64,000 nt of DNA from NCBI RefSeq assembly GCF_016902295.1, contig NZ_JACJLQ010000001.1, positions 1 through 64,000 on the forward strand, read 5' to 3'. Both the position numbers and the translations under genes were made by a program. The first letter of the stretch is position 1, and each line of letters begins with the position of its first letter. The DNA is from Bacteroides caecigallinarum. GTDB lineage: Bacteria; Bacteroidota; Bacteroidia; Bacteroidales; Bacteroidaceae. This document shows positions 18,374-26,330 of this stretch, in pieces. The notes under the pieces were generated by a model. It had not been told where the DNA came from. It made no database searches and saw only the letters and a program-made list of their open reading frames with translations.

Positions 18374-19145
18374 TATACTCGTTAGTAAGCATTCTTTCCA
18401 GTTCCTCGGCGTTCAGTTTCAGATAAAATTCCCCTTTATAGGCTATTGAGATACCGCCGGTCTCTTCCGATACGATAATAGCCAGAGCATCTGTTTCCTG
18501 CGAAACGCCGAGTGCGGCACGGTGTCTTAGTCCCAGTTCTTTAGGAATATTCAGATTGTGCGACACCGGCAGGATGCATCCCGCGGCCTTGATTCTTTTC
18601 CCGCTTATTATCATTGCTCCGTCGTGAAGCGGACTGTTCTTGAAGAAAATATTTTCTATCAGACGCTGATTGATGTTTGCGTCTATCACGTCGCCGGTCA
18701 TTACAATATTGTCGAGCGGCACATCCTTTTCCAGTACTATTAATGCTCCTACTTTACCTTTACCCATGCTCAGACAAGCCATTACTATAGGCATAATGTC
18801 GTTCTTGTTGCTGTCATTGTATTTCTTTCCTTTTAGGAATCTGAACAGACTGTTCGAACGGTATCTTGAGCCGAGTGTCAGTAGGAACTGCCTTATCTCA
18901 TCCTGAAACAACACTATCAGCGCGATTACTCCCACGCTTACCAACTTGTCGAATATTGATCCTAACAAGCGCATCTGCAATACCTGTGAGACGATAATCC
19001 AGATTATTATGAACACCAGTATTCCGATAAAAATGTTTATCGAACCCGATGATTTCATAACCTTGTATGTTTTATAAAGTATAAAGGCAACCAGCAATAT
19101 GTCCAGTATGTCTTTCAGGCTTATTATGCTAAAATCGAATGGCAT
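18360..19145 (-). CDS. cdaA: Diadenylate cyclase CdaA
   Basis: Makes cyclic di-AMP from two ATP. The 261 residues begin with about three transmembrane helices (residues 8-80) followed by a DisA_N domain carrying DGAMIISG and GLRHRAALG, the paired DGA and RHR catalytic motifs. This domain order is that of CdaA/DacA. It lies downstream of folP on the minus strand; the gap holds an octamer repeat element. Confidence 0.95.
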   Translation of the reverse strand: MPFDFSIISLKDILDILLVAFILYKTYKVMKSSGSINIFIGILVFIIIWIIVSQVLQMRLLGSIFDKLVSVGVIALIVLFQDEIRQFLLTLGSRYRSNSLFRFLKGKKYNDSNKNDIMPIVMACLSMGKGKVGALIVLEKDVPLDNIVMTGDVIDANINQRLIENIFFKNSPLHDGAMIISGKRIKAAGCILPVSHNLNIPKELGLRHRAALGVSQETDALAIIVSEETGGISIAYKGEFYLKLNAEELERMLTNEYINQA

Positions 19146-19155
19146 TTTGATAATT

Positions 19156-19274
19156 GAGTTTTTAAGTTTTTAAGTTATTGAGTTTTTGAGTTCTTAAGCT
19201 TTAAAGTTCTTGAGTTGGTTGATGATAGCATAAACAAACTTACAAACTTATCAACTTACAAACTCATCAACTTA
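19156..19274. repeat. Inverted octamer arrays between folP and cdaA
   Basis: Eight consecutive 8-bp units with consensus RAGTTNTT (19156-19219) face five consecutive 8-bp units with consensus YMAACTYA (19235-19274), with a 15-bp centre. The arms can form a long imperfect AT-rich hairpin. The right array runs into the folP gene and encodes its last residues and stop codon. A related element is at 51913-52007. Confidence 0.85.
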
Positions 19275-20104
19275 CAATATATCTTCACCGCTTCGCATGC
19301 CTCCTTCACGTCGTGAACCCTCAGTATGTTTGCGCCTTTCATCAGAGATATGGTGTTAAGAACTGTAGTTCCATTCAACGCATCATCAGGGGTGTTGCCA
19401 AGAAGACGGTATATCATTGATTTTCTGGATATACCTACCAGTATCGGAAGATTGAATATCTGAAACTCCTCCAGCTTATCCATAAGTGTATAGTTATGTT
19501 CCAGTGTCTTTCCGAAACCGAATCCCGGGTCTATGATTATATCCTTTGCGCCGAGGTCGCGCATCCTCTGTACCTTTTCGGAGAAGTAATACATCACCTC
19601 TTTCACCACATTGTCGTATTCAGGGTTTTTCTGCATGTCCTGCGGTGTGCCTTTCATGTGCATCATTATGTATGGCACTCTCAGTTCTGCCACAGTCCGC
19701 ATCATTCTGTCGTCCATGCTGCCGGCCGATATATCGTTGATGATTGCCGCTCCGTGTTCTTCCACACACATCTTTGCTATGTCCGCGCGGAATGTATCTA
19801 CTGAAATCACAGCTTCGGGCATCTCTCTATTTAATAATGTAAGGGCTTTTTTCAGTCTTGAGGCTTCTTCCTCTGTTGAGATATGATCGGCGTCAGGCCT
19901 TGACGAATAAGCTCCTATATCTATTATTTCGCCTCCCTCGTCAATAATCTGTCTGGCTCTCAGCAGAATGTCTTCTTCAGTTTGTTTTCTGCTTCCTGCG
20001 TAAAAGGAGTCTGGAGTAATGTTCAGTATTCCCATTACTTTAGGACTATCCAAATCCATCAGATTGCCGTTCACATTGATATATTTTGCTATTTTGTATT
20101 TCAT
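19256..20104 (-). CDS. folP: Dihydropteroate synthase
   Basis: Condenses p-aminobenzoate with dihydropterin pyrophosphate in folate synthesis and is the sulfonamide target. The 282 residues show MGILNITPDSF, DIGAYSSRPD and DPGFGFGKT, all family motifs. The start at 20104 is preferred over 20143, because a minus-strand -7-like TACATTTG (20136-20129) lies between them. The final residues (about KLMSL) and the stop are encoded within the octamer repeat. cdaA follows on the same strand. Confidence 0.95.
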   Translation of the reverse strand: MKYKIAKYINVNGNLMDLDSPKVMGILNITPDSFYAGSRKQTEEDILLRARQIIDEGGEIIDIGAYSSRPDADHISTEEEASRLKKALTLLNREMPEAVISVDTFRADIAKMCVEEHGAAIINDISAGSMDDRMMRTVAELRVPYIMMHMKGTPQDMQKNPEYDNVVKEVMYYFSEKVQRMRDLGAKDIIIDPGFGFGKTLEHNYTLMDKLEEFQIFNLPILVGISRKSMIYRLLGNTPDDALNGTTVLNTISLMKGANILRVHDVKEACEAVKIYCKLMSL

Positions 20105-20157
20105 TTCGATGCTTGCGTAATGATGATGCAAATGTACATACAATAATTTATTTTTTA

Positions 20158-20189
20158 TTGATTTACGATTGATTTTTCATTTATCTTTG
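20158..20189 (+). promoter_or_regulatory. Bacteroidetes-type promoter for murF
   Basis: TTG 20158-20160, 21-bp spacer, TATCTTTG 20182-20189, about 27 bp before the murF ATG. Confidence 0.6.
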
Positions 20190-20215
20190 TGCCACGTATA
20201 AAATAGTAATTTAAA

Positions 20216-21511
20216 ATGGAAACCTCATTATTGTATAAATACTTTCTTGAGTGTGGAAAGGTTACTACCGACACTCGTGACTGTCCTGAAGGTTCAATGT
20301 TCATAGCTTTAAAAGGAGCCAGTTTCAACGGTAACACATTTGCCTCGCAAGCCATAGCAAACGGTTGTCGCTATGCGGTTGTTGATGAGGCTGAATATGC
20401 AAATGATCCTGAAGGACGTATTCTGCTTGTTGATGACTGTCTTAAAGCGTTGCAGGAACTGGCATCATGGCATCGCCGTGTTCTTGGCACAAAGATGATA
20501 GGCATAACAGGAACAAACGGTAAGACTACTACAAAGGAACTTATAGCTGCCGTTCTTAAAGAAAAATACAATGTGCTTTACACTCAAGGCAATTTGAACA
20601 ATCATATCGGAGTGCCTCTTACACTGCTTAAACTCACTGCCGAACACGAAATGGCTGTAGTCGAGATGGGGGCAAACCACCCGGGCGAAATAAAGACGCT
20701 TGTAAATATTGCATGTCCTGATTATGGTATAATAACCAATGTTGGTAAGGCCCATCTTGAGGGCTTCGGCTCATTTGAAGGGGTTATACGCACAAAGGGC
20801 GAGTTGTATGACTATCTGCGTGCCAAAGGAGGAAAGATTTTTATACAAAACGAAAATCCATATCTTAATTCCATTGCAGGAGGGTTGGAATGTGTCCGTT
20901 ATGGTTCGGCTGATGACCTTTATGTATCGGGCAAGGTCCTTTCATGTTCTCCGTTCCTCGCTTTCGGATGGAAATCAGAAGGAATTACGCACGAAGTGCG
21001 GACTCATCTTATAGGTTCGTATAATGTTGACAATGCACTGGCGGCGGTGGCAATAGGAAAATATTTCGGTGTCGCTGACGATGCTGTCTGCCATGCGCTT
21101 TCATCATACGAGCCTCACAATAACCGATCCCAACTTGTGGAGGCAGGTGGAAACCGTTTTGTGATAGACGCATACAATGCCAATCCCACAAGCATGGCTG
21201 CTGCCTTGGATAATTTCCGCATGATTGAGGCTGTCCACAAGATGGTGATACTTGGCGATATGAAAGAGCTTGGTGAGGCCAGTGTTGAGGAACATCAGAA
21301 AATTGCCGATATGCTGACTACCTGCGGCTTTGACAGGGTGATACTTGTAGGTTCTGAGTTTGGCAAAACAGAAAATTCTTATGAACATTTCAATAATGCC
21401 GACGAAGTATATGCTGCATTGTCCGGCGATATGCCAAAGGGATATATGATACTTATTAAAGGCTCCAACAGTATGAAGCTTGCATCCTTGGCCGAAAAGC
21501 TTATGAAATAA
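20216..21511 (+). CDS. murF: UDP-MurNAc-tripeptide-D-Ala-D-Ala ligase
   Basis: Adds D-Ala-D-Ala to the peptidoglycan precursor in the cytoplasm. The 431 residues have the Mur-ligase layout: N-terminal substrate domain with DTRDCPEGSMFIALKG, ATP-binding GITGTNGKTTTKEL (about 99-112), central VVEMGANHPGEI, and C-terminal VIDAYNANPTSM. It stands alone, not in a dcw cluster, with its own promoter. Confidence 0.97.
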   Translation: METSLLYKYFLECGKVTTDTRDCPEGSMFIALKGASFNGNTFASQAIANGCRYAVVDEAEYANDPEGRILLVDDCLKALQELASWHRRVLGTKMIGITGTNGKTTTKELIAAVLKEKYNVLYTQGNLNNHIGVPLTLLKLTAEHEMAVVEMGANHPGEIKTLVNIACPDYGIITNVGKAHLEGFGSFEGVIRTKGELYDYLRAKGGKIFIQNENPYLNSIAGGLECVRYGSADDLYVSGKVLSCSPFLAFGWKSEGITHEVRTHLIGSYNVDNALAAVAIGKYFGVADDAVCHALSSYEPHNNRSQLVEAGGNRFVIDAYNANPTSMAAALDNFRMIEAVHKMVILGDMKELGEASVEEHQKIADMLTTCGFDRVILVGSEFGKTENSYEHFNNADEVYAALSGDMPKGYMILIKGSNSMKLASLAEKLMK

Positions 21512-21619
21512 TACGGTGACACGTCCGTGTCACACTGATTGAAACTATACCTTATTGTATTTTTTGTGCAGTATTATCGCCATTGCCGAGTTCAAACATC
21601 AAAAAATCATAGGAAAGAC

Positions 21620-21692
21620 ACGGGGTCATTTGGTTTAAAACATGCCCGTCCTTAAACTTAAACGCGGTCATGTTTTTATTGAAGTTTCATGG
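21620..21692. repeat. Degenerate relative of the CGGTCA palindromic repeat
   Basis: Contains ACGGGGTCAT facing ATGCCCGT, then AAACGCGGTCATGTTTT and ATTGAAGTTTC. The AACGCGGTCAYGTTTT core and the following ATTnAAGTTTC are shared with the well-formed copy at 62825-62900, so this is probably a decayed family member. Confidence 0.55.
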
Positions 21693-21861
21693 TCTTTTTC
21701 CCCTCACAAGCCGATGTTCTTGAATGAGTACTGTAATATACTGTAATCCAGTTGGTTATGTTGGTTGTTTGATTTTTCTTTTAGTAAAGAATAATGGGTA
21801 TATGTACATGCCAAAAACATACTTAAAAGCATATTTGACAAGTAAAAAATGTCTGTAGTTA

Positions 21862-21891
21862 TTGTATATCTTTGTTCCTTTTGTATATTTG
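21862..21891 (+). promoter_or_regulatory. Bacteroidetes-type promoter for the GH51 gene
   Basis: TTG 21862-21864, 19-bp spacer, TATATTTG 21884-21891. It implies a leader of about 150 nt. Confidence 0.5.
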
Positions 21892-22048
21892 TGTATAATA
21901 TTTAAATGACTCGTTGTCGTATTTGTACTTTTATCATCTATATTGGATTTCGTCCTATTTTTGCGTAAGTAATTAAAGAGAATTTGCTTCTATATATTTA
22001 AAGTAATAACTTATAACATATATAAACCCTTATTTCATCTAAAAGACA

Positions 22049-24649
22049 ATGAAACAACAAAAGACAAAGAAAAGATTTGGCATGGCTATGCTTGGACTGG
22101 GATTTGCCGTTTCTGCATCAGCACTGACAGCCGTGCCTGATTCCGTGTACTTATTTTCTTATAATGTTCATCCGGGTAGCGGATTGAACATGGCGTGGAG
22201 TGCCGACCAAAAATATTGGTCTCCGATAGGTCCTGAACATGCTTTCATAAAGAGCGATTTTGGTACATGGGGTGGCGAAAAGAAAATGTATAACCCTTAT
22301 CTTATAAGGACACAGGACGGACTGTGGCGATGTGTGTTTCAGGTAAACGATTATTCCAACCAGTTTGCTGTGGCAGTAAGCCGAGACCTTGTGTTGTGGC
22401 AGCCGCAGGATTATCCTTATATGGAAGGGGTGAGCAGTTGTCTGGAGCCTGTACTTAAGTATGATGCAAATAGAAAAATGTATCAAGTGCTTTTCAAAAC
22501 TAAAGAAGGTGATTATTACATTACAGAATCGGCCGATTTCTATAATTTCAGTAAACCGGCTAAAGTAAGTTCAGACTATGTGGATAGCGCAAGTAGGGAT
22601 GTCGTTATTGATGGCAGAAAAATGCGTGGACAAATTACTAAGGTGGCTTACGCCGAAATAAATACCGTAGTTACAGCTATGGAAGCCGCGCGCTATCGTG
22701 AATCTCTCAATGCCGAACTCGCCTGTGACAATGAGATGCGTTTTAAGGATTTGAAACCTCTCGAAGCACAAATTTCAATAAATCTTGATGAAACTAAAAA
22801 GATCAGCGACAAGCTTATAGGTATATTTTTTGAAGATATAAGCTATGCCGCCGATGGTGGCCTGTATGCGGAATTGGTGCAGAACAGAGATTTTGAATAT
22901 TCTCTTGCCGACACTAAAGGTGCCAAAAAAGACTGGAACTCACAATATGCATGGAAGGCGCAGGGTAATGGCGGAGAATGGAGTATAGAAGAAAATAATC
23001 CGATTCATAAGAATAACCCTCATTATGCCTTGCTCGATATTAAAAAGCCGGTAGAGTTTTCATTGGTTAACGAAGGATTCGACGGAATACCAGTCCGTAA
23101 AGGTGAGAAATATATATTCTCGATGTTTGTACGTCAGATTGAAGGCAATGCCGGTAAGTTTGATGTAGCACTTGAACAGGATGGGAAAGTAGTTGCAAGC
23201 ACAAAAGTTTCTTCTTCGAATAAAGAATGGAAAAAGCTGAAAGTAACTTTCAAGGCCGAAGCAGATGCCGACAAGGCTGTTATCAGGATAATTCCTAAAT
23301 CCGAAGGGAAGGTGGCTATTGACATGATATCACTTTTTCCGGAAAATACATTCAAAGGACGTGAGAACGGAATGCGTGCAGACTTGGCCCAGGTGCTGGC
23401 TGATTTGAAACCTAAGTTTATGCGTTTTCCTGGTGGATGTGTGGCTCATGGCGACGGATTGCATAACATTTATTATTGGAAAGAGACTATAGGCCCGTTG
23501 GAGAGCCGCATGCCGCAACGCAATATATGGAACTATCATCAGACTAAAGGATTGGGATATTATGAATATTTCCAATTCTGTGAAGATATAGGTTGTGAGC
23601 CTCTTCCTGTATTGGCGGCCGGTGTGAGCTGTCAGAATTCAAGCGATTGTGGCGCAGGACAGCAGGGGGGTATCCCTATGGAGAAAATGCCTGAATACGT
23701 ACAGGATGTGTTAGACCTTATAGAATGGGCCAACGGTGACGCCAAGACTACGGAATGGGGCAGACGACGCGCTGAGCAGGGACATCCGGCGCCTTTCAAT
23801 CTTAAATATATCGGAATCGGTAACGAGGACCTTGTTTCGAATACTTTTGCGGAACGCTATCTGATGATAATAAAGGCCGTGAAAGAGAAATATCCTGATA
23901 TCATAGTATGTGGAACTGCCGGTCCGTGGTGTGAAGGTAGCGACTACGAAGCTGGCTGGCGTCTGGCAAAGGATAATGATATCGATATGATTGACGAGCA
24001 TTATTATCAGAGTCCGGGATGGTTTATTTACCATCAGAATTATTATGACCAATATGACCGTAATGGCTCGAAAGTATATTTGGGTGAATATGCGGCTCAT
24101 GCTCCCGGACGGCCTAACAATATAGAGACCGCGCTTTGTGAGGCAATGCATATCTGCAATATGGAGCGCAACGGAGATATAGTTGAAATGAGTTCGTATG
24201 CACCGCTTCTTGCAAAGGAAGGACATATAAACTGGAGTCCTGACATGATATATTTCAACAATAATGAGATTAAACTCACCGTTGGCTATTATGTACAGAA
24301 ACTTTGCAGTAACTATTGTGGCGACGAATATATAAACAGCTCGTTGACAGTAAACGAGGGACGTAAAGGCGTGCGCGAAAGACTTGCCGTAAGTACTGTC
24401 CGTGACTCAAAAACCGGAAAGGTATATATCAAGATGGTCAACCTTCTGAATCATCCGGTAAAAGGGAAACTGGATATTGCTAACGCGGAAAGTATTTTCG
24501 GAGAACAAACGTCGCTTAACGCCAAGCTTCATCTTCTGACTGGTGATTATGATGATACAAAGGCTCTGCCTCAGACAAAGGATATTGTAGTGTCTCCTGA
24601 CTTCGAATATGAATTGCCTGCTTATTCGTTCAGCCTGATTGTGCTGTAA
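22049..24649 (+). CDS. GH51 alpha-L-arabinofuranosidase with N-terminal GH43-like fragment
   Basis: An 866-residue secreted enzyme expected to release terminal alpha-L-arabinofuranose from arabinan or arabinoxylan. A signal peptide covers about residues 1-28. Residues 30-190 resemble blades of a GH43/GH32-type beta-propeller (SADQKYWSPIG, CLEPVLKYDANRKMYQVLF) but are too short for a full five-bladed fold. A carbohydrate-binding-like beta-sandwich (about 300-430) and the GH51 catalytic barrel follow, with acid/base Glu593 in GIGNED and nucleophile Glu680 in YLGEYAAH. It converges on the GH43-CBM6 gene. Confidence 0.9.
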   Translation: MKQQKTKKRFGMAMLGLGFAVSASALTAVPDSVYLFSYNVHPGSGLNMAWSADQKYWSPIGPEHAFIKSDFGTWGGEKKMYNPYLIRTQDGLWRCVFQVNDYSNQFAVAVSRDLVLWQPQDYPYMEGVSSCLEPVLKYDANRKMYQVLFKTKEGDYYITESADFYNFSKPAKVSSDYVDSASRDVVIDGRKMRGQITKVAYAEINTVVTAMEAARYRESLNAELACDNEMRFKDLKPLEAQISINLDETKKISDKLIGIFFEDISYAADGGLYAELVQNRDFEYSLADTKGAKKDWNSQYAWKAQGNGGEWSIEENNPIHKNNPHYALLDIKKPVEFSLVNEGFDGIPVRKGEKYIFSMFVRQIEGNAGKFDVALEQDGKVVASTKVSSSNKEWKKLKVTFKAEADADKAVIRIIPKSEGKVAIDMISLFPENTFKGRENGMRADLAQVLADLKPKFMRFPGGCVAHGDGLHNIYYWKETIGPLESRMPQRNIWNYHQTKGLGYYEYFQFCEDIGCEPLPVLAAGVSCQNSSDCGAGQQGGIPMEKMPEYVQDVLDLIEWANGDAKTTEWGRRRAEQGHPAPFNLKYIGIGNEDLVSNTFAERYLMIIKAVKEKYPDIIVCGTAGPWCEGSDYEAGWRLAKDNDIDMIDEHYYQSPGWFIYHQNYYDQYDRNGSKVYLGEYAAHAPGRPNNIETALCEAMHICNMERNGDIVEMSSYAPLLAKEGHINWSPDMIYFNNNEIKLTVGYYVQKLCSNYCGDEYINSSLTVNEGRKGVRERLAVSTVRDSKTGKVYIKMVNLLNHPVKGKLDIANAESIFGEQTSLNAKLHLLTGDYDDTKALPQTKDIVVSPDFEYELPAYSFSLIVL

Positions 24650-24674
24650 ATAATGTCTTTTGATTTTAGAACAT

Positions 24675-24728
24675 AAAAAATGCCATACTTTAATTGGGGA
24701 TTCTCATCCCTGATTAAGTATGGCATTA
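24675..24728. terminator. Bidirectional terminator between the GH51 and GH43 genes
   Basis: AATGCCATACTT pairs with AAGTATGGCATT at the base of a long hairpin with a GGGGAT/ATCCC inner stem. Poly-A is on the left and a short poly-A/T tract on the right, so it can serve both convergent genes. Confidence 0.85.
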
Positions 24729-24749
24729 AAAATATAACTATTACATAAC

Positions 24750-26114
24750 TTATTTGTTCATTTTCCACCAGTCGAACTCAAACAGTTCTTCATCGTCTCC
24801 CCTATATAGTATTGTCAGATCGTGGACTCCATTGATTTTTTCAACAGGGGCCGATATGTTATGCCATTCTTTGTTTGACGAAACGTTGATTGTGGCTATT
24901 ACTTTGTCGCCGACTCTGAATTCCATTGTTCCGCCTGACTTGCCGCGTACGCAAACTGTTATTGAGTTTGCTCCGTTACCGAAATCTACGCTGCGCAAAG
25001 TCTGCCATGAACCGTTGTAAATACGTGTAAGCCAGTGGTCTTTACCAGCTTGTCTGTCTGTTTTGAGTCCGTAGCTGTTGGCCATGGTTTCTGCTTCAAC
25101 GCGTTCGTAAGGATTAAGGTTCATAACCGGTTTCTTGACACCTTCTTTTGTGAACGGAATGTGTGGGATACTTCCATCGGCATTAAAAGTAAATTCCTCT
25201 ACACATGACGAACGGCGGAAACCTCCACCATTAGGAAGCGCGCCATTATGGTAGAACATGAAGTTACGTCCTTTGAATTCTACAGAACCTCCATGAATTG
25301 TGAAGCTGCCGTGCGCCTCGTCCATTACTCGTCCACGATATGTCCACGGACCGTTTATGCTTTTGGCTGTAGAATATGCCATGTGTTCCGGCACTCCTCC
25401 GGCAGCATATTCTATATAATATGTGTCTCCACGCTTATATACCCAGGGACCTTCTTCGTATCCGGTTTTCATAATGTCTTTGTTAAGCTGCCAGTCATGC
25501 TTTAATACGTGTGGCCCGAAGGCTGACTCACTGTCTGTGTCAACCTTCATAATTTCGCTTTCCAGAGATATCATGTCACGGCCTAACTTGGCATACCATA
25601 ATCCGTTGTTACCCCAAAACAGATATGCCTGTCCGTCATCGTCAATAAATACAGAAGGATCAATAAATCCGAAATCACCAGGTACAAGAGGTTTGCCTAT
25701 CGCATCCTTGTATGGACCTTCAGGACGGTCGGCAACACCTACGCCTATTCCGTGCAAATGTTTTGTGGTATCTTCAGCTGCTACGTACCAGTACCATTTC
25801 CCGTCTCTTTCTATTGCCTGTGCGGCCCAGGCGTTGTCTCCCTGTTTTGCCCATTTGAATGTCGCTGTTGACATCGGAACTCCACGGAATGTCCAGTTCA
25901 CCATATCGGTAGTGGTGAAAAGTAACCAGTCCTTCATCTTGAAATATTGCGCATCGTCTTCATCGTGGTCAGTAAAGAGATAAAGAGTGTCGCCATGCAC
26001 ATAAGGTGCGGGGTCGGGGGTGTAACAAGTTTGTATTATGGGATTTTGTCCGTATAAACTGAACATTGATGATATTAATCCTGCTGTTAGGGCGATTGAT
26101 GTTTTTCGATTCAT
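24750..26114 (-). CDS. GH43 arabinofuranosidase/xylosidase-like enzyme with CBM6
   Basis: A 454-residue secreted glycoside hydrolase. Signal peptide about 1-22; five-bladed GH43 propeller about 24-320; C-terminal CBM6-type module about 325-452. Candidate catalytic residues are Asp34 (YTPDPAP, base), Asp152 (FIDPSVF, pKa modulator) and Glu221 (YEEGPW, acid). The N-terminal NPIIQ...YTPDPAP...DTLYLFTDHDE region resembles arabinoxylan arabinofuranohydrolases of the XynD type. Two 21-bp-phased ATGTTACA sites lie upstream, shared with the susC promoter at 31713-31762. Confidence 0.9.
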   Translation of the reverse strand: MNRKTSIALTAGLISSMFSLYGQNPIIQTCYTPDPAPYVHGDTLYLFTDHDEDDAQYFKMKDWLLFTTTDMVNWTFRGVPMSTATFKWAKQGDNAWAAQAIERDGKWYWYVAAEDTTKHLHGIGVGVADRPEGPYKDAIGKPLVPGDFGFIDPSVFIDDDGQAYLFWGNNGLWYAKLGRDMISLESEIMKVDTDSESAFGPHVLKHDWQLNKDIMKTGYEEGPWVYKRGDTYYIEYAAGGVPEHMAYSTAKSINGPWTYRGRVMDEAHGSFTIHGGSVEFKGRNFMFYHNGALPNGGGFRRSSCVEEFTFNADGSIPHIPFTKEGVKKPVMNLNPYERVEAETMANSYGLKTDRQAGKDHWLTRIYNGSWQTLRSVDFGNGANSITVCVRGKSGGTMEFRVGDKVIATINVSSNKEWHNISAPVEKINGVHDLTILYRGDDEELFEFDWWKMNK

Positions 26115-26156
26115 AATTTTCAGGTTTTATATTTTCATTAATTGTTATCGGTGTCA

Positions 26157-26166
26157 TAAACGTTTA
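26157..26166. promoter_or_regulatory. Perfect palindrome TAAACGTTTA upstream of GH43
   Basis: A perfect 10-bp palindrome about 43 bp before the GH43-CBM6 start. Its CG-centred form resembles LacI-family operators. It is short, so chance occurrence is possible. Confidence 0.3.
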
Positions 26167-26203
26167 CAAAGAAAAGAAGTTTCTCACTATCTTTTGAATT
26201 ATG

Positions 26204-26232
26204 ATGTTACAAATGCTTTCGTTTATGTTACA
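26204..26232 (-). promoter_or_regulatory. Two direct ATGTTACA sites 21 bp apart
   Basis: Identical octamers at 26204-26211 and 26225-26232 in direct orientation, two helical turns apart, about 90-118 bp upstream of the GH43-CBM6 start. The same octamer (as TGTAACAT) and the same 21-bp phasing occur upstream of susC at 31713-31762. Confidence 0.55.
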
Positions 26233-26269
26233 CAAATGATTTAAAGTGATTTTTGTATGTCGTTAAAAT

Positions 26270-26304
26270 AAAAAAAGGGAAGAGGACTTTCTTATCCACT
26301 TCCC
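26270..26304 (-). terminator. Terminator of the rpoN-ispG operon
   Basis: On the minus strand GGGAAGTGGA pairs with GTCCTCTTCCC (imperfect), followed by TTTTTTT, 27 bp after the ispG stop. Confidence 0.8.
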
Positions 26305-26330
26305 ATTCTGTAATATGGCGATATAATATG

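Larger units (their letters stand above)
21512..22048. other. 537-bp intergenic region between murF and the GH51 gene
   Basis: No gene was found. It holds a degenerate palindromic repeat (21620-21692), a 10-bp tandem duplication (TACTGTAATA then TACTGTAATC, 21729-21748), a promoter match at 21862-21891 and several further TAnnTTTG-like motifs. Such a long, multi-motif leader is usual upstream of polysaccharide utilization genes. Confidence 0.6.

Noticed and set aside
16426-19274. CRISPR array
   Set aside because: The repeats at 16426 and 19156 are contiguous 8-9-bp units without unique spacers and no cas genes are present.
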